Source: Colias croceus (taxonomy: Eukaryota; Arthropoda; Insecta; Lepidoptera; Pieridae). Taken from it: 64,000 nt of DNA. Positions within the stretch are counted from its first letter, which is position 1. Each line of letters opens with the position of its first letter. A program made the position numbers and the translations under genes. Below the pieces are notes generated by a model, which made no database searches, had not been told where the DNA came from, and was given only the letters and a program-made list of their open reading frames with translations. Below, piece after piece: positions 56,501-64,000 of the stretch. The DNA lies in assembly GCF_905220415.1 (NCBI RefSeq), contig NC_059568.1:6386001-6450000 (forward strand), read 5' to 3'.

Positions 56501-59500
56501 TACAATTTTTTAAAGAAAATATAGCCAAATCATTAGAAACATTAGGCCTAAATCCAAACTGTCTATCATTAAGTTGTATTTTATTCTGTAAAGATGGTAG
56601 CAAAATCTGTTCAAATAATTTTGAGAATACAGTTGCTAAATTATGTATTGATGTATTGTTCACAATACATCCGTCGCGGTCGTTTGAATATTTGCCGAAT
56701 GGGATGAGGGTACCTTCTTCTGTATCTTTTCCTGTCTACCATCATAATCGGAATGTTGAACTTCCACAACATCTGATTGTTGAGTAGGCTTGTGTTGCTC
56801 ACAGAGTTTCATTTTAATAGAGACCATGTCGTTTTGAATTTCAGTTATTTCGTTTTTCGTAATTAAGTTCATCTTCATTTGCGTAACTTCAGTTTTTAGT
56901 GACGTCAACTCTTTTAAAATCTTAGTGACATCCAAGTGGTCAAAAGTTACCGGTGGAATTTTATCACAGTTGACAGATATATACTACGTACATACAGTTA
57001 GGAAACTAAGCCCCTGCGATGAAATTATGACGTATAGCTATAGGGCTGTTACCTTTTTGATATTTAACTGACTTCAAAAATGGAGGAGGTTATCAATTCG
57101 GCCTGTATATTTCTATTTGCTTTTTTTCACAGTTGACTTTGTGGTAATTTTGAGATTAAAACCCGTTAAAATTAAAAAATGGTGTAGCTTAAATATGAAT
57201 TTACAAGAAGAAACAATCTCAATAAAATATATACCTTGTAAAAGTTAATAGGTACGTTTTTTTTCAGTGCTCTGTGCTATATTTCGAAATCTTGTCTTTT
57301 TTGGACGCCGAAGGCTATTTTAATGTAGGTACCTACCTAAATTATTTATAATGCTTGATATTTGTATAGTATATGTAAGTATTCAATAATTATTTTAAAC
57401 CAGAATTAACAACACTTGTATGTAGGTACACCTACTAAATTATTTTTAATACGATAAATTAAATTAAATTAAAAAACACAAAATATGCAAAAATAAATTA
57501 AAATTATTATTATACGAACATAGAACCTCCTTTTATATAACCTTTTTGTTTTAGGATGAAAAAGAAAATAGTTTGACAGGCTTAGTGCTTGACAAAGTGG
57601 TAAAGTCACGTATCGATAAAAATACAATAATTATTATAATATCTATCTTTTTCTTCCCTAATATTTACGTAATTATGCACATAAATTTAAACAAGATTTT
57701 TTAAGGTTTCCATTTTTTAGATTTTCGTGCTCTTCTAGATTGCGTAAAAAATAGATGCGGTCTTTAAACAGACTGGACTCCTAATAGGTACTATTTGTAG
57801 CTATCATTTTGGTAGAAAATATGTCAACATAATTTAAAACGTGTTTAAAACTCATACTGCCATATCTATAGAAATTAAAAAATAGTCTCTTTTTAACTTG
57901 TAGTCAGATACGATACAGATATATATTTATTGAAAGGGCTACAAACTGAAACAATCGATATTTATTTAATGTGAAATGACATCACTTTAAACTTTTTTCC
58001 ATACTATATTCAAAATCTGTGGATGTGTCACCCGCTACTATCGATCCCCCTCAATACCCTCGAAAACACGCTTTATGGGGGGGGGAGCCATTTAGAACAT
58101 TTTGTATGAAGTTTCCTTACTGTATGTATCTGTATATTGTGATTTTATGCTGATCTCTTGCCACAAAAATAGGTAGGTGGTCAGGTTCTGTTTCCTTCAA
58201 CGTTTTAATTATAACTTGAACATTTTTCACAGACCTTGAGTCCCCTTTTCGTGTTGTAATCCGTGTTCCCAAATTTTCACAGATAACGGCTTTAGCATTT
58301 TCTATTTCTTTTTCAGAAAAACTATTTGTACATATTTGAGTAATCGCTTGTTCATCAATTACATCAATGCGATTTGATATATAACAGAGAACTTCGTTGA
58401 TTATTATCTCGTTTTCCGTACTCATTTTTTTTTATTACATATTAAACACTGTTGCACTTCCAAAAGTTTTAATTCATGTTATGAACACATTACACTTTCA
58501 AAAACTTTAATTCATCATATATAACTATTTTAATTAATGTAGAATGTTAAAATTGTTTACTGTATAGGTATGTAGACTAATGTCTATACCAGTACAGTAC
58601 ATATATTACATATTATATAGTTACGAATTTTAAAGTAGCCTCCTCCTCCTCCCTCTATAATTTTATTTTATATTTCAAACAGAATATCAAATGCCCTACA
58701 TAACGATTCCTACGCACGTCTGTAATTATTTTTCTACACAAAGGCCTTGCGCCTTCAAAATCCAAATCCATAAAGATGTGTTTAAAGTTTTTAAATGGAT
58801 ACCAATAATATGGGTTGCCTTTTACCTTTAGGCACTTAAAACGACGATAGAAGCGAAAGAGTAGGAAAAATATAAAAGAAACTCGATTTCTAATCCAATT
58901 TTCGCGATCGATTATCAAAAAAGATTCTCAATTTGACTGTATTTTTTTTTGCGTTACCTCAGAATTTTCGATTGGAATCCAATTAGGATTAAAGTGATTA
59001 CTTTTTTAATTAGAGCTGGTGCCTCCCAGTTAGTCCCATTTGAATTTTGTCTATTTCTGACAATTTGATGACCGTTTTGTTCTTTTTGGGAAAAAAAAAA
59101 AAAATTTTTTTTTTGTATTAGAAAATAATAACATACCTGTATTTTTACTATTTTTTTTCAACAGTGAGGTGTTCCGAGCACTGAACAAGACCCGAGGGCT
59201 GTACCTCCGTTGGCAGGAGCTGTCCACCTCCCCCATACTTCCAAACAGCGCAGAGGTGGAATGGACATCTATAGAGTTGAGGAACGCACTCCGTAGTATC
59301 GAGTGGGATTTGGAAGATTTGGAAGATACTATTAATATCCTTTTTATTAAATGTGCATTCAGGCTAGGCATTGTTGATGTGTGTTACTTCTACTAGTCTG
59401 GACTTTTAACTTTATGCTGCACTTTCTATAATTCTAATTTATAAAGATTTCATTAAAAATTATTAGCATTGATTTTTCACTTTGAACCCAATTTTATTTT

Positions 59501-62500
59501 TAGTATTTTTAGTATTCTCTAAATTTTTTTCTTGTTCTATGGGTGTATAGACTTCCTTTGAAGCGGTTCTTTGAAATATTTTTTTATACTAGTAAGAAAC
59601 ATAAACAATTTCTGAAGAAAAATTTACAAAAGCAGTTATAATTTAATTGAATCATATTTTTCCTTACATATAATTCATATTATACGCATCGCAGAAAAGA
59701 ATTCATCAAAATTCAAAATCGACAATAAAGAAATTTGTGATCGACGCAGCTTCATAGAAGCCACAAAGCAGGAAGTGAAGGTAATTATTTAATTCTAGTT
59801 AAATAATTAAAAAAAAAAAATGTATTAATAATTTATCTTACGAGAATTGATTTTTATGTAAGTATTCTTGGTATAAGATATTGTTTCTTATTAATAGGCG
59901 GTACATTTAAAGTCTTACTTAGTCTAAAAATAGAACTGTAATCGGATAAATCGAGTAAATCTTTCTAAGAAGGAAAATGTTTTCAAGACAAGAAAACTAG
60001 AGAGCATTTCAGATCTCAGCTAAACACCCACTTGTAGTTAAAACGTTCAGGATCAATAAAAGGGAACTTACAAAATCTCTTTGATATTGTGAAGGTTGCA
60101 AAATATAAATGTATTTTTATAATTCTCTGAAACGAAAGAGAAATGTATTTTCTACGAAGATTAGCTCATTTTGTACTTGAGATATTGTGTAATTAGGTAC
60201 TTGGTATTTCAATATTTGTTTACATAATGTGCTCACCATGACGCATACAGAATTAGATTTTAAAATATTAATAACTTCGAGAGTATGTGTAAGAGTTTAT
60301 TTAATTAGTCAGATATTTTAATGTTGCTTGTTACATAAGTTTAGGTAATTAAATATTAAAATAGAAATAACTCAATCGATAAAGATAATAAAAAATGCAA
60401 TGCGATGCTGTACTCATAAATGAAAATAAAAAAAAAATTCCTTTTTATAAAACCTTAATTTTATTTATTCTATCTATGAAGAATTTATGTGTATGCATAC
60501 TAAAAATATATTTTTTTCTTCTTCCAGTTAATGAAAAATAAGATGAGCATGAACAAAAACCGCGACAGCGACGGCACAGCACGGGAACCACTGCTACGAG
60601 ACGGGAGCCCCACTTCGTTCAGAAACATGAACTGGACATCCACGCCTAAGTACTCGCAGTACTCGAAACTCGCGTCACAAACGGACAGTCCCAACAGATT
60701 CGACAACTTCGAAAATGATCTGCTGCAAGAGGGCATGATGATGAGCCAAGATGAACAGCTGGCGATGATCAACAATTCCGTCGGATCGCTGAAGACGGTC
60801 TCCACGCATATAGGCATGGAGCTTGATGAACAGGCTATGTAAGTTGCTAGTTTTAATTTTAACCTTACTGTCTAAACTCTGTACCTATGTGCACAAATTA
60901 AAAAAAAAAAACCTAGGAATTTTATTTTATTTATTAGTAATCATTTGAAGGTTTATGAATCTGAAGACACATTTGATTTTATAAAGTAATTTTTTAGTAG
61001 TCGTGTGGTCTGATTAATTAATTATTTTATTGCGTTGTTGGTTTTTTTAAATAAAATAAGTTCATTGTTTTAAGCTAGTAGTAACATAAGTTACTATATT
61101 TTATAAATTATATTATTTGCAGGATGCTGGACGATTTGAATTCGGAACTTGAAAATACAGACTCGAAATTATACACAACTGTGGTTAAGATCTCGAAAGT
61201 TCTTCACATAAATAATGGTGAATATTAATAATTATATTTATATATACTATTATCATTGAATATTATAGTGGTGAATATGCATGTTAATTAACTTATGAAA
61301 ACAGTATGATATTATAATTTATTTCTTTCATAAGATTTCATCATTAGTGCATGTTGCTCATGCTTAGTTTGCATGGTAATTTCGCATAAGTGACTGAATA
61401 AAAAAATATGTCATGGCTGGTTGCAGATCTTGACCGACCATCAGTGCGTACGTCAGTCGCGCTTGTCATATGTATGGAAATTCATAAAACCGTTCATAGC
61501 TAGACCGACCATACGCACGCGTATTGTCATGCGCATTAGTGTCATAGTCATATAAATGTTGATGCGTATCGTCAGGACCGACGGTACGCACTGACGGTCG
61601 GTCAAGCTCTGCCACCAGCCTAAGATGGAATGCCTACTACTGGCTGTCTAAACCTATCCTCATTATTGAAAATCTATGTTCAAAGTCATGGCAAAAATCA
61701 TTCAGCATTTTTTTAAATAAAGTACCGCATAAAGTGGAAATTATTATTAGGAGTTTCTGGGCATACATATTGTGTTCTTTACGAGGATTTTTGGTCTTTA
61801 AAATGACGTAATGGATTTTGGCCCGTAATTTCTACAGTACATCAAACTTAAGTTTACTTAAGCCATTCAAATACTTAACTATGGTTTAAAAAAATTCTTA
61901 ATATCAATTTCAAATACATATCATTTCGCATAAAATACCGTTATAAATTATTATCCTAAAACAAACATATAATTAACGACACAATGACAATAATTTAAAC
62001 CATTAAACCGCCCATAGACGTGAGATTTAATTTAGGGACAGTTTAAGCTGTACATCCAAGGCGAATCAAACCACGAATTACAGTTTAATCTAGATATTGC
62101 AGTTTAAACTACAATTTCATTACGGGCCTTAGATGTTCTTTTTAATAGATATAGTAATTCAAGAGGAAGGTTTACATAAGACTAGCTGTGCCTTGCGGTT
62201 TTACCCGCGTTGCTCCGCTCCTGTTGTTCTTAGCGTGATGATATACCCTATAGCCTTCTTCGATAAATGGGCTATCTAACACCGAAATAATTTTTCAAAT
62301 CGGACCAGTAGTTGCTGAGATTAGCGTGTTCAAACAAACAAACTCTTCAGCTTTATAATATTAGCATAGATGTACAAATTTCACCGGATCGCTATAGTTT
62401 AATGTAAAGTTAGATATTGACAACTATGTAGATTGTAGGTACATGAAAAAGCCGTAATGAGTGCTATGTATAAAACGCGGTCGTTGTACTTCCGCCTTCC

Positions 62501-63829
62501 CTATTCGGATCAAAACTTCTTTGTAATAAAAACCATCTGTGTAAACTTACGCGAATATTTATGTTACTAATGAATCGTCACAGTTTTTTATGACTGTACT
62601 ATTAATTATGATTCTTTGTTTAAATTAACTGGATAATAAACCTTAAGTTTTAAACGGCTATAGATTTATGATTTGAAAATATATCTAACTAGCTGTGCGC
62701 CGCGGTTTCACCCAAATTGCTCCGCTCCTGTAGGTCTTAGCGTGATGATTAGACATCGGATTATATGCACGAACAAAATGCCAAAATATGCATGCAAATA
62801 TGCACTAAAAAAGGCCGAAATATGCACTAAAACGACTGATATGCCTAAAATATGCACAATACAAAATCAAAAAACCTTTATTATTACCAGCGAAATTCTG
62901 TGGCAATATACAATTAAGCATTTTTACCAAATTTTCGAGCGCAAATTTGTAACGTTTGTCACCCGCGAGGCCTATGTTGTCACCTTAGACCATTTCGGGC
63001 TAAAACTAGCCCTTTCTTGGAATTTAAGCCGTGTTTTAAGTTTTAGGCCCCAAAAGGGTAATCTAGCCATTCAAAAGAATGGCTCAAAATTAACTTAAAA
63101 TGGAGCCCATTTTGTATTTTTGCCATTTTACCTGCCAAAATAGGGTTTGTTTACTCGCTGAGCGTTCTGATTGGCTAATAAAGGTTAGTCAACCAATCAA
63201 AACTCCTGCTATTTAATTAACGAAATATGCACGATTGGGGAAAAAGGCTAAAATATGCACTAACGTCGTAAATAGAGAGTTTTATGCATTTGCATATGCA
63301 AACATGCAAATGCATATAATCCGATGTCTAGTGATGATATATATATAGCTTATAGCCTTCCGCAATAAATGGGCTATCTAACACTGAAATAATTTTTCAA
63401 AACGTATGTACCCGTAATTCCTGAGATTAGCGCGTTCAAACAAGCAAACAAACTCTTCAGCTTTATTATATACATAAAAAAAGTGAAGTCCCATGTCCCC
63501 GTAGTGGGGTAAGGGGCAGATGCATTATGTATACATCAGTTTCACTGATCGATTTTTCTTTAGGGACAAGTAGGTGATCAGCCTTCTGTGTCCTACCATA
63601 CCGGGACATTTTGTTTTCTTCGTCTCCACCGGGAATCGAACCCAGGACCTCTCGGTTCTACGCTCACGCGTTAACCACTGTACCAAGGAGGCGGTTCATT
63701 ATATAAGTACCTATAGATTTATAAAGTTATTAATAAAATAATTTCCTTACAGATGGACGACAATGGTTCGCAATCATCCTGCTGCTGTGCATCTTAGTAG
63801 TCATATTAGTGTTGTTTATTATTTTATAA
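50590..63829 (+). CDS. Syx6: Syntaxin-6 (Qc-SNARE), 6 exons
   Basis: SNARE of the trans-Golgi network and endosomes, acting in retrograde transport and endosomal fusion. Exons: 50590-50624, 59165-59334, 59686-59780, 60528-60838, 61123-61217, 63753-63829; total 260 residues, against about 255 in vertebrate STX6. The start MTLEDPFYVVK fits the family N terminus (ME-DPF-VVK). The Habc part has RSIEWDLEDLEDTISIAE. The SNARE motif spans about residues 169-230 (QDEQLAMINNSVGSLK..., DEQAMMLDDL) with the zero-layer Gln at about 202. The C-terminal membrane anchor is about 241-260, ending in LFIIL and TAA. All junctions keep phase. The second intron is not GT-AG but ATATCC...AC, needed to give the conserved TISI(A/V)E. 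Intron 1 is 8.5 kb and full of LINEs. Confidence 0.95.
51650..51810 (+). mobile_element. Eroded RTE-type retroposon
   Basis: CCTCCGCGCCTTCGCCCGC at the start, CCTTCCTCTTTAATGATTC in the middle, and GACAGAGACAGCGACTTTG near the end. It lies in Syx6 intron 1, before T-rich DNA. 50625-51649 shows no recognised feature. Confidence 0.55.
51897..54743 (-). mobile_element. Jockey-like LINE, 5'-truncated, with intact RT
   Basis: The 3' end lies near a TTCAAACTCAAACTCAAAC tail at about 51897-51916; T-rich DNA follows. The coding frame begins inside the endonuclease domain near 54743, where the previous element's sequence stops, so the insertion is 5' truncated. It lies within Syx6 intron 1, on the opposite strand to the gene. 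Confidence 0.78.
52142..54637 (-). CDS. Endonuclease (partial) and reverse transcriptase of a jockey-like LINE
   Basis: 831 codons from the first Met, with the open frame continuing upstream to about 54743. The N-terminal part has the endonuclease motifs VIVCGDFNIDLL and LTSDHCGQ, the C-terminal half of an APE-type nuclease. Reverse transcriptase follows: LKLSKVIPLFKSGD, NNYRPISILPTLSKVFEKL, QFGFTKGRSTTDAG, IFCDLSKAFDCVEHTTLL, GVPQGSILGPFLFLVYINDL, and VLFADDTSLIF (FADD catalytic box). There are no stops or frameshifts over 2.5 kb, so this is probably one of the younger insertions in the window. It belongs to the mobile element and not to the host gene. Confidence 0.9.
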   Translation of the reverse strand: MFETVMEEILKRLSRSEKKVIVCGDFNIDLLSHTQTATRIVNLFQSFNLHKLFDEPTRITPSSATCIDNVYCDCNFLEKNILNTLTSDHCGQKVVFEWDCIPTFKRINVRPITKKGIHKFRDNINNKLPGLNDQSFHNNPCEMFTNLFNLIHNEFEKIFKVKSLSITKDLPFSQWATPSIHRCRNVLYELYGMKQYNKDMSFLSYVRNYSKTFKKVCFTAKCLYVRDKIRNSDNKVKTVWSIINGEMGKSQSNSTIKLVNAGRVIDKSADVALAFEDFFSSVPVSITEKLNSSSALAESYLRDHVAECNVLFELRHVTAEEIVKTFKTLNLKKTCDLWGMSVNLVNNIIENIANHLAFIFNQCCDCGIFPDLLKLSKVIPLFKSGDQEDCNNYRPISILPTLSKVFEKLILNQLCSHFVSNGLLHAKQFGFTKGRSTTDAGIALLSHIYKAWENSKNALGIFCDLSKAFDCVEHTTLLRKLNFYGIKGLSQDLIASYLQNRVQTVVVNGEKSRGAPINIGVPQGSILGPFLFLVYINDLPYYLQDMCEIVLFADDTSLIFNVDRHDSNVDEVNSALLRISNWFTANNLLLNAKKTNCVEFILPNVKKVKRDIILNGEVLYPVDSTVFLGLTLDEKLQWGAHVAATAAKLSSAAYAVRRIRHLTDVDTARLVYFSYFHSIMSYGILLWGRAADIETIFILQKRAIRSIYNLRARDSLRDLFKNTGILTVPSQYIFNNILYVHKNADLHTRVGDRHCYGTRNRNKIEMPFYRLAKVKNSFMGQGILFYNKIPHSIKEFSSAKFKNYVKNVLVQRAYYSIKEYMEDKNPWRVVA
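55452..55952. mobile_element. TA-target MITE, 501 bp, TIR TAGTCGAGCC
   Basis: The right-end reverse complement TAGTCGAGCCAATTTAATAG and left end TAGTAGAGCCATTTTAATAG match, then both read GCAACATTTGAC. The host LINE frame (LLFNLYI / NDLIEEL) resumes exactly when the element and one TA are disregarded, so the insertion borders and the TA duplication are secure. Confidence 0.9.
56225..56497 (+). mobile_element. SINE with (CTTTT)n tail in a LINE
   Basis: Starts TGAAAAACAGCGCTGGCAAT, includes GCAGCATATGCTGAGC, and ends AATAAATGTTTC and a CTTTT-repeat tail. The near-duplicated CAATAAAC (56217-56224) and CAATACAA (56498-56505) flank it. It interrupts RT between SLKNCIE and YYTERRTSVY. Confidence 0.7.
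56660..58425 (-). pseudogene. LINE ORF1 protein split by a 1.2-kb transposon
   Basis: The first part (58425-58149) begins MSTENEIIINEVLCYISN and ends FVARDQHKI; the second (56957-56660) continues PPVTFDHLDVTKILKELT, then a coiled-coil-like Lys/Glu stretch. The junction of the two parts reads smoothly once the 56965-58141 insertion and one TSD copy are disregarded. This ORF1 type accompanies CR1-like LINEs in Lepidoptera. It is inactive here. Confidence 0.75.
56965..58141. mobile_element. ~1.2-kb DNA transposon, copy 2 (7-bp TSD ATTTTAT)
   Basis: Same element and orientation as 19466-20665: CACAGTTGACAGATATATA at the start, GTATCTGTATATTGTG at the end. ATTTTAT lies at 56958-56964 and 58142-58148. 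It splits LINE ORF1. Unlike copy 1, its 3' end is single, not doubled. Confidence 0.88.
58441..59164. other. End of Syx6 intron 1, nothing assigned
   Basis: Probably includes the LINE's 5' leader (58441 to about 58630), then AT-rich DNA with a CCTCCTCCTCCTCCC run (58638-58652), A/T runs near 59090-59112, and the acceptor TTTTTTTTCAACAG. An 87-codon minus-strand frame at 58655-58918 resembles no family that I know. Confidence 0.4.
59335..59685 (+). other. Syx6: U12-type AT-AC intron in Syx6
   Basis: The 351-nt intron begins ATATCCTTTTT, a full match to the minor-spliceosome 5' site, and ends ATTATAC. A TTTTCCTTAC element at about 59658-59667, similar to the U12 branch consensus, places an A 19 nt before the intron end. 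The splice A|GC gives Ser in DTISIAEKN, matching the strongly conserved family sequence. No GT donor lies in the right place (the nearest would add FIKC-like residues), and the AG at 59692-59693 would be out of register with the protein. Confidence 0.82.
61415..61620. mobile_element. MITE with GGCTGGTTGCAGATCTTGAC ends (206 bp)
   Basis: Left GGCTGGTTGCAGATCTTGAC and right reverse complement GGCTGGTGGCAGAGCTTGAC, both then reading CGACC(A/G)TCAGTGCGTAC. A CGACCATACGCACGC repeat occurs inside. It lies in the last Syx6 intron. The TSD is not obvious. Confidence 0.75.
62182..62371 (+). mobile_element. RTE-type retroposon (empty-site partner)
   Basis: CTAGCTGTGCCTTGCGGTTT, CTTAGCGTGATGATATACCC, GGGCTATCTAACACCGAAAT, CAGCTTTATAATATTAGCAT. 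Its uninterrupted GTGATGAT shows what the sister at 62690-63470 looked like before the hAT-like insertion. Confidence 0.85.
62690..63472 (+). mobile_element. RTE-type retroposon interrupted by a hAT-like MITE
   Basis: The first part (62690-62749) starts CTAGCTGTGCGCCGCGGTTT and stops at GTGATGAT; the second (63331-63472) resumes GTGATGATATATATATAGC and ends CTTCAGCTTTATTATATACA. It aligns block for block with 62182-62371. Confidence 0.85.
62750..63330. mobile_element. hAT-like MITE, 581 bp, copy 2 (TSD GTGATGAT)
   Basis: The same element as 44583-45163 with only a few base differences and identical length. GTGATGAT flanks it at 62742-62749 and 63331-63338. It interrupts an RTE-type retroposon. 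The sister retroposon at 62182-62371 has a single GTGATGAT at the matching place. It lies in the last Syx6 intron. Confidence 0.93.
63488..63697 (-). mobile_element. tRNA-derived SINE with A and B boxes
   Basis: On the minus strand the head reads CCTCCTTGGTACAGTGGTTA ... GGTTCGATTCC. The A-box-like TGGTACAGTGG is at 63675-63685 and the B box GGTTCGATTCC at 63632-63642. The body (TGGAGACGAAGAAAAC, GATCACCTACTTGTCCCT) is shared with 21797-21960. It ends about 55 bp upstream of the last Syx6 exon. Confidence 0.85.
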
Positions 63830-64000
63830 TTTCATCAATTAGTGCAATTATAGTAATAGTTTGTATATGTCTCGAACTAAGTGTTGTAGATATCATTCTT
63901 GGTTCGCTTTAATTTAGGGATAAGTAAGGATAACGAGAAAATTATTTTGTTATGTATGTATGTTAATGTACAGGTACGATAGCGTTAGATAAGGTTATTC

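Larger units (their letters stand above)
54745..56655 (-). pseudogene. Broken CR1-like reverse transcriptase
   Basis: Recognisable parts in order: KLFEQILLPSLQNKIQLND and RQFGFRPNVSNDLAIFSLKN (56645-56500), ACFLDLSKAFDRVVYDKLWG (about 56190), NCGVRQGGLTSPLLFNLYI (about 55960), then after the MITE NDLIEELS, LSYADDMVLLSPSIRGLR (YADD box near 55370), FKYLGHFVTSTLSDD and ERRNLSVRANMIIRRFKKC. There are frame changes near 55050 and breaks at each insertion, so no functional protein is expected. Confidence 0.82.
54745..58440 (-). mobile_element. CR1-like LINE, internally deleted and interrupted three times
   Basis: Minus-strand element reading ORF1 then reverse transcriptase. Pieces: ORF1 58425-58149 and 56957-56660; RT 56655-56498, 56216-55953 and 55449-54745. 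Interruptions: transposon 56965-58141 (TSD ATTTTAT), SINE 56225-56497 (TSD CAATAAAC/CAATACAA) and MITE 55452-55952 (TSD TA). ORF1 passes directly into the middle of RT near 56657, so the endonuclease and first RT motifs are deleted. Several frameshifts show age. Confidence 0.8.

Noticed and set aside
58655..58918. 87-codon minus-strand ORF
   Set aside because: No recognised domain, no splice partners, no start context. It lies in AT-rich Syx6 intron DNA.
63632..63690. Possible tRNA gene on the minus strand
   Set aside because: A and B boxes are present, but the sequence continues into a SINE body shared with 21797-21960 and a full cloverleaf with acceptor stem is not evident. It is the head of a tRNA-derived SINE.

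Overview
The window is AT-rich nuclear DNA from an insect, almost certainly a moth or butterfly (Lepidoptera). Short GC-richer coding exons sit in long introns. The introns and intergenic DNA are crowded with truncated RTE-type retroposons ending in 'tataatattagtatagat', tRNA-derived SINEs, MITEs of several superfamilies and jockey/CR1-like LINEs. There are no bacterial features, CRISPR arrays, rRNA genes or convincing tRNA genes. All gene models were built by hand from protein similarity plus splice-site phase. No search was run.

Layout. (1) 922-12524 (+): the 3' part of a discoidin-domain receptor tyrosine kinase (Ddr), 12 exons in phase from the middle of the discoidin domain to the stop codon; the N-terminal exons lie upstream of the window. 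(2) 17298-19117 (+): a four-exon gene for an unrecognised, probably secreted protein. (3) 20901-45643 (-): a complete 14-exon gene for the nuclear exosome 3'-5' exoribonuclease Rrp6/EXOSC10, about 783 residues, with a 9.4-kb intron between its first catalytic motif and the rest of the exonuclease domain. (4) 50590-63829 (+): a complete six-exon syntaxin-6 gene of 260 residues, divergent from Rrp6. Its 8.5-kb first intron holds a nested transposon cluster, and its second intron looks like a minor-spliceosome (U12-type) AT-AC intron.

The four genes act in unrelated processes: collagen sensing at the plasma membrane, a secreted product, nuclear RNA decay, and Golgi/endosome membrane fusion. I see no functional cluster. 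Only the divergent Rrp6/Syx6 pair could share regulatory DNA, and a LINE now lies between them.

The most informative part of the window is its insertion history. Many elements have target-site duplications (TSDs) readable directly, and several have an empty site visible in a paralogous repeat or an interrupted LINE frame. Highlights are two 581-bp hAT-like MITEs with almost no differences, two ~1.2-kb elements with 7-bp TSDs, a PIF/Harbinger derivative with a HARBI1-like transposase remnant, and a CR1-like LINE carrying three dated insertions. Within genes, the main surprises are the AT-AC intron in Syx6, a duplicated exon start inside the Ddr kinase gene that creates a frame-shifting decoy acceptor, and a decayed copy of another Ddr exon in its own intron.
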